Assembly (NCBI RefSeq): GCF_965279545.1
Contig: NZ_OZ257250.1
Coordinates: 744,001-808,000 of the forward strand
From: Methylibium sp965279545
Lineage (GTDB): Bacteria; Pseudomonadota; Gammaproteobacteria; Burkholderiales; Burkholderiaceae_C
DNA length: 64,000 nt
Reading direction: 5' to 3'
Shown: positions 35,773 to 44,535 of the stretch, in pieces
Layout of the letters: the number at the start of each line of letters is the position of its first letter
Numbering within the stretch: position 1 is the stretch's first letter
Made by a program: the position numbers and the translations under genes
The notes under the pieces: generated by a model
Told to the model about the DNA's origin: nothing
The model's database searches: none
Seen by the model: only the letters and a program-made list of their open reading frames with translations

Positions 35773-37743
35773 ATGAGCACGCAGGAATCCCCTATCTACG
35801 CCCCGCCGGCCGCGCTGGCCGCTGCGGCCCATGTGTCGGGCATGGCCGCCTACGACAGGCTGGTGGCCGAGGCGCAGGCTGACTACGAGGGCTTTTGGGC
35901 CCGTCTCGCGCGCGAACTGGTGAGCTGGAAGACGCCGTTCACCAAGGTGCTGAACGACAGCGACGCACCGTTCTTCAAGTGGTTCGAAGACGGCACGCTG
36001 AACGTTTCTTACAACTGCCTCGACCGCAACATCGAGCGCGGCTTGGGCGACAAGACGGCGATCATCTTCGAGGCCGACGGTGGCGAGGTCACGCGAGCCA
36101 GCTACAGCCAACTGCTCGCACAGACCTGCCAGCTCGCCAACGCGCTGCGCGCCCAGGGCGTGAAGAAGGGCGATCGCGTCGTCATCTACATGTCGATGTC
36201 GATCGACGGCGTGGTGGCGATGCAGGCCTGCGCCCGCATCGGCGCGACGCACTCGGTCGTGTTCGGCGGCTTCTCGGCGCAAAGCCTGCGCGACCGCATC
36301 CAGGACACCGGCGCGGTGCTGGTGCTGACGGCCGATCAGCAGGTGCGCGGCGGCAAGCACCTGCCGCTCAAGGCCATCGTCGACGAGGCGCTGGCGCTCG
36401 GCGGCTGCGAAAGCGTCAGGCACGTCGTGGTGACCAAGCGCACTGGTGGCAACGTGGCCTTCAGCGCGCCGCGCGACGTGTGGATGAGCGACTTCGTCCA
36501 GGGCCAGCCCACGAGCTGCGAGCCGGAGTGGGTGGGTGCCGAGCATCCGCTGTTCCTGCTCTACACCTCGGGTTCGACCGGCAAGCCCAAGGGCGTGCAG
36601 CACTCGACCGGCGGCTACCTGCTGCACGCGGCGCTGACCACCAAGTGGACCTTCGACCTGAAGCCCGACGACGTGTTCTGGTGCACGGCCGATATCGGCT
36701 GGGTCACCGGCCACACCTACATCACCTACGGTCCGCTGGCGCTGGGCGGCACCGAGATCGTGTTCGAGGGCGTGCCGACCTATCCGGACGCCGGTCGCTT
36801 CTGGAAGATGATCCAGGACCACAAAGTCAGCATTTTCTACACCGCGCCGACGGCGATTCGTTCGCTGATCAAGGCCGCCGAAGGCACGGCCGCGGCGCAC
36901 CCGAGGAACTACGACCTCACGAGCCTGCGCATCCTCGGCTCGGTGGGTGAGCCGATCAACCCGGCCGCCTGGGAGTGGTACCACTTGCACATCGGCGGCG
37001 GGCGCTGCCCGATCGTCGACACCTTCTGGCAGACCGAGACCGGCGGCCACATGATCACGCCGCTGCCGGGCGCCACGCCGCTGGTGCCGGGTTCGTGCAC
37101 GCTGCCGTTCCCCGGCATCATGGCCGCGATCGTCGACGAGACCGGCAAGGACGTGCCGAACGGCCAGGGCGGCATCCTGGTCGTCAAGAAGCCGTGGCCG
37201 AGCATGATCCGCACGATCTGGGGTGACCCCGAGCGCTACAAGAAGAGCTACTACCCGGAAGACTTCCAGGGCAAGTACTACCTCGCGGGCGACGGCGCGA
37301 TCCGCGACGAGAAAACCGGCTACTTCACGATCACCGGCCGCATCGACGACGTGCTCAACGTATCGGGCCATCGCATGGGCACGATGGAGATCGAATCGGC
37401 CCTGGTGTCGCACACCGAGCTGGTGGCCGAGGCGGCGGTGGTCGGCCGTCCGGACGACACCACCGGCGAGGCGATTTGCGCCTTCGTGGTCTTGAAGCGT
37501 GCCCGCCCCACCGGCGAGGAGGCGAAGAAGATCGCCGCCGAGCTGCGCAACTGGGTGGGCAAGGAGATCGGCCCGATCGCCAAGCCCAAGGACATCCGCT
37601 TCGGCGACAACCTGCCCAAGACCCGCTCCGGCAAGATCATGCGGCGGCTGCTGCGCTCGATCGCCAAGGGCGAAGCCATCACGCAGGACACCTCGACGTT
37701 GGAGAATCCGGCCATCCTCGAGCAGTTGGCGCAGACCAACTGA
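35773..37743 (+). CDS. acs: Acetyl-CoA synthetase (AMP-forming)
   Basis: Activates acetate to acetyl-CoA through acetyl-AMP. The 656 residues match the family (652 in E. coli). The P-loop is YTSGSTGKPKG, DTFWQTETGGHMI forms the acyl-AMP site, and the C-terminal PKTRSGKIMRR carries the lysine that is regulated by acetylation in this family. CAGGAG lies shortly before the ATG. The last 40 bp of the gene recur 126 bp downstream. Confidence 0.97.
   Translation: MSTQESPIYAPPAALAAAAHVSGMAAYDRLVAEAQADYEGFWARLARELVSWKTPFTKVLNDSDAPFFKWFEDGTLNVSYNCLDRNIERGLGDKTAIIFEADGGEVTRASYSQLLAQTCQLANALRAQGVKKGDRVVIYMSMSIDGVVAMQACARIGATHSVVFGGFSAQSLRDRIQDTGAVLVLTADQQVRGGKHLPLKAIVDEALALGGCESVRHVVVTKRTGGNVAFSAPRDVWMSDFVQGQPTSCEPEWVGAEHPLFLLYTSGSTGKPKGVQHSTGGYLLHAALTTKWTFDLKPDDVFWCTADIGWVTGHTYITYGPLALGGTEIVFEGVPTYPDAGRFWKMIQDHKVSIFYTAPTAIRSLIKAAEGTAAAHPRNYDLTSLRILGSVGEPINPAAWEWYHLHIGGGRCPIVDTFWQTETGGHMITPLPGATPLVPGSCTLPFPGIMAAIVDETGKDVPNGQGGILVVKKPWPSMIRTIWGDPERYKKSYYPEDFQGKYYLAGDGAIRDEKTGYFTITGRIDDVLNVSGHRMGTMEIESALVSHTELVAEAAVVGRPDDTTGEAICAFVVLKRARPTGEEAKKIAAELRNWVGKEIGPIAKPKDIRFGDNLPKTRSGKIMRRLLRSIAKGEAITQDTSTLENPAILEQLAQTN
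37704..37743 (+). repeat. acs 3'-end repeat, first copy
   Basis: The final 40 bp of acs, encoding ENPAILEQLAQTN and the stop. A second copy with one substitution lies at 37830-37869. Confidence 0.9.
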
Positions 37744-37829
37744 ATCGAGGGCCCGAAGGGCGCGGCGCGTCAGCGTCGTGGCCGGATCGGGGAACACTCA
37801 TGTCGCGCAGCGACGTGGGGTGGTCACCA

Positions 37830-37869
37830 GAATCCGGCCATCCTCGAGCAGTTGTCGCAGACCAACTGA
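37830..37869 (+). repeat. acs 3'-end repeat, second copy
   Basis: Matches 37704-37743 at 39 of 40 positions (one G to T). The offset is 126 bp, a multiple of three, and there is no stop in the acs frame between the acs stop and this copy. It would encode a second NPAILEQLSQTN tail if the first stop were bypassed. Confidence 0.9.
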
Positions 37870-37888
37870 GTCTGTCGGCCAGGCAATG

Positions 37889-37919
37889 AAAAAGGGCCCC
37901 GCATGCGGGGCCCTTTTTT
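37889..37919. terminator. Bidirectional terminator between acs and cytochrome c
   Basis: A perfect 15-bp palindromic stem, AAAAAGGGCCCCGCA with TGCGGGGCCCTTTTT, flanked by A/T runs on both sides. It serves acs on the plus strand and the cytochrome gene on the minus strand. Confidence 0.9.
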
Positions 37920-37948
37920 CTCGTGGTTGCTGGCGCGACGCGCCGGAA

Positions 37949-38257
37949 TCACTTCAATCCGAGAACCCAGGTCACCAGTTCCTTGGCTTCGGCCTCGCTG
38001 ACCTGGGTATTGGCCGGCATCGGGATCTGACCGAAGGAGCCCGAGCCGCCCTTGAGGACCTTGGTGGTCAGCTTGGCCACGGCGTCCTTGTCCCCGGCGT
38101 ACTTGGCAGCGACTGACTTGAAGGCCGGGCCGAGCACCTTCTGGTCGATCGAATGGCAGGCCATGCAGTTCTTCTTTTGTGCCAGATCGGCATTGGCGAA
38201 GGCGGGCGCGGCGCTCAGGGCGCCAACGACCACACACATCATCACTTTCCGGTTCAT
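37949..38257 (-). CDS. Periplasmic class I cytochrome c (c-551/c5-like)
   Basis: A 102-residue monohaem cytochrome. Residues 1-22 are a signal peptide (ending AFANA); the haem motif is CMACH near residue 31 and the Met ligand lies in GQIPMPAN. LGPAFKSVAAKYAGD and EAEAKELVTWVLGL are typical of cytochrome c-551/c-552. It is a soluble electron shuttle, probably to a terminal oxidase or a peroxidase. AAGGAG lies seven bases before the ATG. Confidence 0.93.
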   Translation of the reverse strand: MNRKVMMCVVVGALSAAPAFANADLAQKKNCMACHSIDQKVLGPAFKSVAAKYAGDKDAVAKLTTKVLKGGSGSFGQIPMPANTQVSEAEAKELVTWVLGLK

Positions 38258-38368
38258 CGCGGGTCTCCTTGCTATGTCATGGCTGGGGTAAAGTGCAAAA
38301 CGCATTGTACGGGGGCAAGGTTGACCCGCGTGCGCTGCGCCGGTATCGGCCGGGTGGGGGAGGGTGCG

Positions 38369-38773
38369 ATGTGGTTCGTGGTTCTGGGAGTTCTGCTGAC
38401 AGCGCTGAAACTGCTCGACATCGGTGCCGTCGGGGTGTGGTCGTGGTGGGTGGTGCTGGCGCCGTTTCCGCTGGCCGCGGTCTGGTGGGCCTGGGCCGAC
38501 ATGTCGGGCTACACCAAGCGCAAGGAAATGGAAAAGATGGACGAGCGCAAGGTCGCTCGCCGTCGCAAGAACATGGCGGCGCTGGGGATCGATCCCCGTG
38601 CATTCGAGAAGAAGAAGGCGGCCGCCTTCAAGGCTTCGCAGTTGAGGCAGACGGACAAGATCGAAGGCCGGCGCGAGGCTCAGCGCAAGAAGGCGCGCGA
38701 CTCCATCCTCAACAGCCGTTTCGACAGCCAGAGCACCAGTCGTGTCGACGGCGAACCGGATACCAAGCGTTAG
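38369..38773 (+). CDS. Small Trp-rich membrane-anchored protein (TIGR04438 type)
   Basis: A 134-residue protein with two N-terminal hydrophobic segments rich in Trp (MWFVVLGVLLTALKLL and WSWWVVLAPFPLAAVWWAW), followed by a highly charged, basic cytoplasmic tail (KRKEMEKMDERKVARRRKN). This is the TIGR04438 small Trp-rich family found in Burkholderiales, of unknown function. The frame is open further upstream, but MWFVV at 38369 is the family start. Confidence 0.85.
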   Translation: MWFVVLGVLLTALKLLDIGAVGVWSWWVVLAPFPLAAVWWAWADMSGYTKRKEMEKMDERKVARRRKNMAALGIDPRAFEKKKAAAFKASQLRQTDKIEGRREAQRKKARDSILNSRFDSQSTSRVDGEPDTKR

Positions 38774-38887
38774 CCGCTGAATGACGCCATGGGTGTATCC
38801 CCCTGATGGCACCCTCTCTGAAAAGCTGGTTCCAGGGGTTCAGGAGGCTAAATTCTGACAGCGCCAGCGCGCTACACAGGAGCATGG

Positions 38888-39247
38888 ATGTCCTACTGTC
38901 TGCCCCTGCCGTCCCTTGTCTTGTTCCTGGACTTTGATGGCGTGCTCCAGGCTCCCGCTCTCGATGACTGGCGAGAGATGGCGCTCTGCGATGAGCTCCA
39001 AGCATTGCTTGACGAGCTTCCGCAGCTCGCGCTGGTTGTCGCCTCCACCCATCGAGACGGCCGCAATCTGGTCGGCATTCAGCGGCTGCTGCCACCCCGG
39101 ATAGCCCAGCGAGTTATTGGTGCCACACCCGTCACACCTCGGGGTCGCGCACTTGGTGGCCGTCCTCTGGTCTTCGCGCACTGCGAGCAGCACGGACTCT
39201 CGGTTCCGCCGGCCAAGGTGAGCCGAGGCAAGGGAGCCAAGAAGTGA
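38888..39247 (+). CDS. Short HAD-fold protein, similar to the HAD domain of Swiss Army Knife RNA-repair proteins
   Basis: A 119-residue HAD-like protein, first of a three-gene accessory operon. Motif I is LFLDFDGVL (residues 12-20) and motif II is VVASTHRDG. The family segment RVIGATPVTPRGRA follows, but the usual C-terminus with the acidic motif IV is missing and is replaced by a Lys-rich tail. I searched the other frames of this end and found no lost continuation. AGGAG lies six bases before the ATG. The stop overlaps the GTG of the helicase gene, so translation is coupled. It may be a partner subunit rather than an active phosphatase. Confidence 0.72.
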   Translation: MSYCLPLPSLVLFLDFDGVLQAPALDDWREMALCDELQALLDELPQLALVVASTHRDGRNLVGIQRLLPPRIAQRVIGATPVTPRGRALGGRPLVFAHCEQHGLSVPPAKVSRGKGAKK

Positions 39248-42200
39248 CGGAAGGACTCGCAGCGGGAGCACCACAGGTACTCGATTTGCTCAACTACATC
39301 GAGCAAGTCGAGAAGTTGAAAACCAAGCCGGCCTTCTCGGTCCCGAGCGAGTTCTTCGTGGCTTATCAGCACGAACTCAAGGGCCTGCCGGAGTTGCAGT
39401 TCAACTTGCAGGTCGAGGGCGACGACGTCTGGCTGCGCCTTCCCCGGCTGCAAGAGATTGCCGCGCCGGAGCCGGATGAAGTCCTAAGACCTTGGGTGAC
39501 GGTCCCGAAGAGCCCCGAGAAGACACCTGAACTCAAGAGCGAAATCATCATCCTCGAAGGCAAGCGCGAAGTCGCGCGCGAGCGCATCGAAGACTACCCC
39601 GAAGTCCGCGAGTTCTTCGACTGGTACGTGGAGTACCAGTGGGAGCCTTGGGCCGCGGCGGAGTGGCCGCGCCGCAAGACCATTGCCCGCTACAGCCAGC
39701 TCTTCTCCCTGCAGCAGGCCATTTCGTCAGAGGGCGCCGAAACGCCGCTTGAATTGGCTTGGGGCATTGGCTATGCGTCTTGGAAAAAGGAAGGCTTCGC
39801 CACTCCGGTCAAGTACCCGCTGCTGGTCCAGCCCTGCGAGGTCACGCTCAACGAAAAGACCTTCGACCTCGAGGTTCGCCCGCGCGACGTCGAGCCTCGG
39901 CTGGAGGCTGACTGCTACGCCGAGATGGAACTGCCCGGCGTGCGCCAGCTGGAAGCGTTCTGGCGCAGCGCACTGGCCACCGGCGCAAATCGAGTCAACC
40001 CATTCGAGTCATCGACCTTTGATGGCACGTTGAAGTCCGCCGTCGGGCACCTGGACCCTTCAGGCGCATATGAGGTGCGCACCGACGACGTGACGCCACC
40101 GGTGCCGAGCGACAAACTCAAGATTACGAACACCTGGGTGCTCTTCGGGCGCAAGCGCTCGGGCGACATCTTCCTGGAGGACATCAGGCGCCTCAAAAAG
40201 AAGGTCGAGGAAGCGACTTCGCTGCCGAGCGTCATCCGCAGCTTCGTCGAGCACGGTGACTCGACAGTCCGCGTCCGGCCGGAGCAGCCGTTCCGAGGCC
40301 TGTCGACCAGCGATGGCGGGTCGAATGCCATGGAGCTGTTCTTCCCGATGGCCTACAACGACGAGCAGGTCTCCATCGTCCAGAAGCTGCACGCCAACGA
40401 CGGTGTGGTCGTACAGGGGCCACCGGGCACCGGTAAGACCCACACGATTGCCAATGTCATCTGCCACTACCTGGCCCAAGGCAAGCGCGTGCTGGTCACT
40501 GCCAAGGGCGAGTCCGCCCTGGCGGTACTCCAGGAGAAACTGCCTGAAGGCGTTCGCCCGCTGAGCGTTGCGTTGCTGTCCGATGAGCGCGACGGCATGA
40601 AGCAGTTCGAGCACGCCATACAAACAATTGCGTCCAGCGTTGCGTCCATCAACCCAACGCGGGCCACTGCCAACATCGCTGCAGCGGAGGAGAAGCTCAA
40701 CCAGCTCCACGCCAAAATTTCGCACGTCGACCGAACGGTCTCGGCCTACGCGAGCAAGCACATGCAGAAGTGCCAGTTCCAGGACCGCGAAGTGCTGCCC
40801 GAGGAGATGGCGAAGCTTGTGCTCCAGGACGCACAGGCCCACGAGTGGTTCGATGACGAGCCGCCTGCTACTAAGGGCGGCGTGCTCCCTTTCGACGATG
40901 CGGCCATTGCCTCGCTCAGGCACGCCCGCATGGTGGTGGGTGCGGACCTGGGATACCTGGGCTGCTCGCTGCCGGCGGTAGACGCCTTCCCGGTGTGGGC
41001 GGACCTGCTGGGCTTGCACCGCGACCTCGTCAAAGCGAAGTCCATCGAGGCCAGTGTCACCCAAGGCGACATCCTCGCGCTCGTGGACTCCAGACTGGAG
41101 ACCTTCGAGAAGGCTCAGGCGCTGGTGCAGTTCCTGGGGGGCCGCATGGCGTTGAAGGCCAAGCTGGCGGGTATGCGTCAGCCCGGGCTGGACACACTGG
41201 CCAAACGGTTCGCCGACATGCAGCCTGGCGACCCCGTGCTGCAGGCGCTGTTGGCCGTTGTCGCCGACGTGCGCAAGCTGGAGCGCCAACGACGGGAGCT
41301 CGTGGCCAAGGCCGTGAATGTCCCGGCTGACGCCGAGCTCAACGAGGACCTCACTGACGCGCTGACCCGCCTGGTCGGAGGCAAGAGTGCATTCGCGCTC
41401 CCGTTCGGCAAGGGCGATGCCCGCAAGCTCATCGCTGCGGCAACCGTCACGGGTGCCGCACCTTCGACCAAGGGCGACTGGGGGCTCGTGCAAGAGACCC
41501 TCGGCTGGCGCACCGAGGCCCGAAAGGTCCTGGCTCGCTGGAACTCGCTGTCGGCCGAGTTCGGTCTGGCCGCACCGGACCCCGGCGTTGAAGCCGGCGT
41601 CAAGAAGGTCGCGCTGTGGCAATCCGGCATCGAGGACGTCCGGCTGCTGACTTTCGACTTTGACGCGAAGCTTCATTCCCGCCTCGAGGAGGTCTTCGGC
41701 AAGCGCACCGCCGACCGGATGTGGGACGGCGGCGAGACGTTCGTGGCCACCGCGTACTCAAGCCTGCAGGCGCATGTCGACAAGGGTCGCCTGGCCTACG
41801 CGATGAAGCGGGTCCAGGAACTGGTCCGAAAACTCGAAGGCCATAGGGGCGGCATCGTCGACCAGTTGCGCACGTTCCTGACCGAGTCGCTCGGTCGGCC
41901 CGCGGCGGACGAGGCCGAGCTGCAGGCAAAGTGGCTGGCCCTGCAAGCCGAACTGTCACGGCTCACGGCATTGCTCCCTTCGCTCCAGGAAATCTACCGT
42001 GTGACCGCCGCAATCGAAGCGGCTGGGGCTTCGAAGTGGGCCAAGCGTCTGCGCACCCAGGCAGCCTCTGCCGACACGGACTCCATCACGCCGGCGAACT
42101 GGCTGGATGCGTGGAACTGGCGGCAGGCCGTCATGTTCCTGGATGCCATCGACGGCCACCACAAGGTGCGCGAGCTGTTCGAGGAACGCAAGGCATTGAC

Positions 42201-43734
42201 GACGGCGCTGGCTCGCACCTATCAGGAGCTCGTCGCAGAGAAAACGTGGCTGGGCGTGTTTCACAACTCCCCGGACTCTGTGCGTCAGGCACTACAGGCC
42301 TACCTGAACGCTGTACAAGCGATGGGCGCTGGTACTGGCGTACGTGCCGTCCGTCACCGCAAGAGCGCACGCGACGCGATGGTGCGGGCGTACCAGGCCG
42401 TGCCCTGTTGGGTGCTGCCCCAGTGGCGCGTCTCCGAGACCATCCCGCCCGACGTTGGGTTGTTCGACCTTGTAGTCATCGACGAGGCATCGCAGTCCGA
42501 CATCTGGGCGCTTCCGGCCTTGTTGCGTGGCAAGAAGGTCCTGGTAGTCGGCGACCACAAGCAGGTGTCCCCATCGGCTGTGGGCACTGCCGAGGAAAAA
42601 ATCAAGGAGCTCGTCGGCCGGTTCCTGACTAACCAGCCGCACGGCTCCGAGATGACGCCTGACAAGTCCATCTACGACTTGGCACGCGTTGTCTTTGCCG
42701 GCAACTCGGTGATGCTCAAGGAGCATTTCCGCTGCGTGCCAGCTATCATTGAGTTCTCGAATCGCGAGTTCTACCAAGGGGACATCCGACCCCTGCGTGT
42801 GCCCAAGGCCAACGAGCGCCTAGACCCGCCGTTGGTCGATGTGTTCGTCAAAGGCGGGTACCGCAAGGGTGATGTGAACGACCCTGAGGCCAAGGCCATC
42901 GTCGACGAAATCGAGAGCATCCTGGCTGACCCGCTGTTCGAGGGGCGGAGCATCGGCGTTGTGACCCTGCTCGGGACTTCCCAAGCGGCGCTCATCCACG
43001 AGATGGTGAGCGAGCGGATTTCACCCATCGACATCGTGGCACGCAAGATTGCGATTGGCCCGCCGCCGGTTTTCCAGGGCCGCGAGCGCGACATCATGCT
43101 GGTGTCGATGGTCCTCGGGCCTGGCGACCGCTCGGCTGCTAACCGTGCCGACATGCACCAACGTTTCAACGTCGCGCTGTCCCGTGCCCGGGACCGCATG
43201 TACCTGTTCCGCTCGGTTGGCGAGACTGAGTTCAAAGAGGACTCGCTCAACGGCAAGGTCATCAGCCACTTCAAGCAGCCGTTCCGTCAAGACGCCAAGA
43301 AGGTGCATGCCCTGCGCGAGAGGTGCGAGTCGGGCTTCGAGTTCGAAATGTTCGACGAGTTGGTCAAGCGCGGCTTCCGCGTGGAGCCGCAAGTTCCCTG
43401 CGGCGGCTACCGCATCGACTTCGTCGTTGAAGGCAACGAGGGCCGCCGTCTCGCCATTGAGTGCGACGGCGACCGCTTCCACGGCCCAGGTCAATGGCAG
43501 GACGACATGGTGCGCCAGCGAGTGCTTGAACGGGCGGGCTGGACGTTTTGGCGTTGCTTCGCGTCGAGCTTTGTCCGTCGGCGTGAGGCTGTGTTGGCCG
43601 ACCTCATGCAAACGCTGCAGAAGTTGGGTATCGAACCCCTTGGCGCGGAGTCAGTCGACAACACCGTGTGGGTTCACTACAAGGAAGTTGACCCCTACGA
43701 CGTGGAAGCCGACGAAGAGCAGGAGGCCGCGTAA
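39244..43734 (+). CDS. SF1 (Upf1-like, COG1112-type) helicase fused to a C-terminal nuclease
   Basis: A 1496-residue protein. Residues 1-360 form an uncharacterised N-terminal region. The split SF1 helicase has Walker A GPPGTGKT (392-399), a long insertion with coiled-coil character (about 450-1000), Walker B DEAS (1080-1083), motif III VGDHKQVSPSA, the EHFRCVP segment, and motif VI FNVALSRARDRMYL (1308-1321). The end (about 1355-1460) is a Vsr/REase_MTES_1575-type PD-(D/E)XK domain with E1362, D1392 (YRIDFVV) and E1406/D1408 (IECDGD). Helicase-nuclease fusions of this kind cluster in defence islands. GTG start inside the HAD stop; the next gene is 2 bp downstream. Confidence 0.9.
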   Translation: MTEGLAAGAPQVLDLLNYIEQVEKLKTKPAFSVPSEFFVAYQHELKGLPELQFNLQVEGDDVWLRLPRLQEIAAPEPDEVLRPWVTVPKSPEKTPELKSEIIILEGKREVARERIEDYPEVREFFDWYVEYQWEPWAAAEWPRRKTIARYSQLFSLQQAISSEGAETPLELAWGIGYASWKKEGFATPVKYPLLVQPCEVTLNEKTFDLEVRPRDVEPRLEADCYAEMELPGVRQLEAFWRSALATGANRVNPFESSTFDGTLKSAVGHLDPSGAYEVRTDDVTPPVPSDKLKITNTWVLFGRKRSGDIFLEDIRRLKKKVEEATSLPSVIRSFVEHGDSTVRVRPEQPFRGLSTSDGGSNAMELFFPMAYNDEQVSIVQKLHANDGVVVQGPPGTGKTHTIANVICHYLAQGKRVLVTAKGESALAVLQEKLPEGVRPLSVALLSDERDGMKQFEHAIQTIASSVASINPTRATANIAAAEEKLNQLHAKISHVDRTVSAYASKHMQKCQFQDREVLPEEMAKLVLQDAQAHEWFDDEPPATKGGVLPFDDAAIASLRHARMVVGADLGYLGCSLPAVDAFPVWADLLGLHRDLVKAKSIEASVTQGDILALVDSRLETFEKAQALVQFLGGRMALKAKLAGMRQPGLDTLAKRFADMQPGDPVLQALLAVVADVRKLERQRRELVAKAVNVPADAELNEDLTDALTRLVGGKSAFALPFGKGDARKLIAAATVTGAAPSTKGDWGLVQETLGWRTEARKVLARWNSLSAEFGLAAPDPGVEAGVKKVALWQSGIEDVRLLTFDFDAKLHSRLEEVFGKRTADRMWDGGETFVATAYSSLQAHVDKGRLAYAMKRVQELVRKLEGHRGGIVDQLRTFLTESLGRPAADEAELQAKWLALQAELSRLTALLPSLQEIYRVTAAIEAAGASKWAKRLRTQAASADTDSITPANWLDAWNWRQAVMFLDAIDGHHKVRELFEERKALTTALARTYQELVAEKTWLGVFHNSPDSVRQALQAYLNAVQAMGAGTGVRAVRHRKSARDAMVRAYQAVPCWVLPQWRVSETIPPDVGLFDLVVIDEASQSDIWALPALLRGKKVLVVGDHKQVSPSAVGTAEEKIKELVGRFLTNQPHGSEMTPDKSIYDLARVVFAGNSVMLKEHFRCVPAIIEFSNREFYQGDIRPLRVPKANERLDPPLVDVFVKGGYRKGDVNDPEAKAIVDEIESILADPLFEGRSIGVVTLLGTSQAALIHEMVSERISPIDIVARKIAIGPPPVFQGRERDIMLVSMVLGPGDRSAANRADMHQRFNVALSRARDRMYLFRSVGETEFKEDSLNGKVISHFKQPFRQDAKKVHALRERCESGFEFEMFDELVKRGFRVEPQVPCGGYRIDFVVEGNEGRRLAIECDGDRFHGPGQWQDDMVRQRVLERAGWTFWRCFASSFVRRREAVLADLMQTLQKLGIEPLGAESVDNTVWVHYKEVDPYDVEADEEQEAA

Positions 43735-43736
43735 CC

Positions 43737-44312
43737 ATGCCTCGTCCTTTGATGCAGCATGGGGTTGGACAGCTTGAGGAGATGTGCGCCAAAGGGAAGT
43801 CCGACCTGAAGGTGCTCAAGCAACTTGAGCACGAGCTCCAGTACCGCCAGGTCCCCAGGGCGGTCGCACTGCTGGCGGAAGTGCAAGCGGCGATGTACGG
43901 GAGCACCTCAGCTGCGCCACCCGCCGCCGTGCCGACGCCGCCTCGAGCGCCAGCACCTGTTTCGCAGCAGCCCGACCTGTGGGGGCGCTCTGCCACCCAG
44001 CCCGTCGTCTCTGCGCCTACCTCGGTACGAACGGTCGCTCCCGCTGTCAAACCGCCGGAGTCCCCGCCGGCGACCAAGCCGGCAAGCTCGACCCCGGCCG
44101 TGCCGCTGGGCGACGCCTACAAGATCCTGAAGGCATCGCTAGGCGCCACATGGGAGTCCCTTGAGCAAACGCGACGCACGCTCGTGCAGCAGTCTCATCC
44201 CTCGCGGTGGAAGACGCTGAGCACAGAGAAGTGTGCGCAGGCGTTGGCGGAGGCCAAGCGGGTTAATGCGGCGTATGCCGCGCTGTCGCAGGCTCGCTGC
44301 GGCGGACGCTAG
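43737..44312 (+). CDS. Hypothetical protein with degenerate C-terminal J-like domain
   Basis: A 191-residue protein, last in the helicase operon. Residues 1-60 are helical and charged (LKVLKQLEHELQYRQVPRAV); 60-120 are a Pro/Ala/Thr linker; 120-191 resemble a DnaJ J-domain (DAYKILKASLGATWESLEQTRRTLVQQSHPSR, then AEAKRVNAAYAALSQAR). The essential HPD of true J-domains reads HPS, so Hsp70 activation is doubtful and the fold may serve as a docking module. It starts 2 bp after the helicase stop. I know no described family for the whole protein. Confidence 0.78.
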   Translation: MPRPLMQHGVGQLEEMCAKGKSDLKVLKQLEHELQYRQVPRAVALLAEVQAAMYGSTSAAPPAAVPTPPRAPAPVSQQPDLWGRSATQPVVSAPTSVRTVAPAVKPPESPPATKPASSTPAVPLGDAYKILKASLGATWESLEQTRRTLVQQSHPSRWKTLSTEKCAQALAEAKRVNAAYAALSQARCGGR

Positions 44313-44473
44313 CCGCTCACGTGCATTGCACGTATGAGCGCGTGGCGTCAGCGCTACGTGCGCGGTGAGGGGGTCTCACCCCGTCCGTTTGAAACGGTCA
44401 CCCCCCTGAAAACCCGCGCCAATGCTTGCTCTCCGGCGATTTGTGTGCCAACAGGGGAATAACACCCGACGCC

Positions 44474-44509
44474 ATCGAAAAGGGCGACCTGAGGGTCGCC
44501 CTTTTCGAT
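44474..44509. terminator. Long bidirectional terminator downstream of ilvD
   Basis: A perfect 16-bp stem (44474-44489 with 44494-44509; core AAAAGGGCGACC / GGTCGCCCTTTT) and a TGAG loop. The A/T-rich stem ends give a T-run on either strand. It ends the minus-strand ilvD transcript and could also end the helicase operon on the plus strand. Confidence 0.8.
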
Positions 44510-44535
44510 TCGCCGAACGCGCAAGCGAGGCCGGT

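Noticed and set aside
37476..37889. A 137-codon plus-strand frame that overlaps the end of acs and the duplicated tail
   Set aside because: It is the acs sequence in another frame; the apparent extension is due to the 40-bp repeat.
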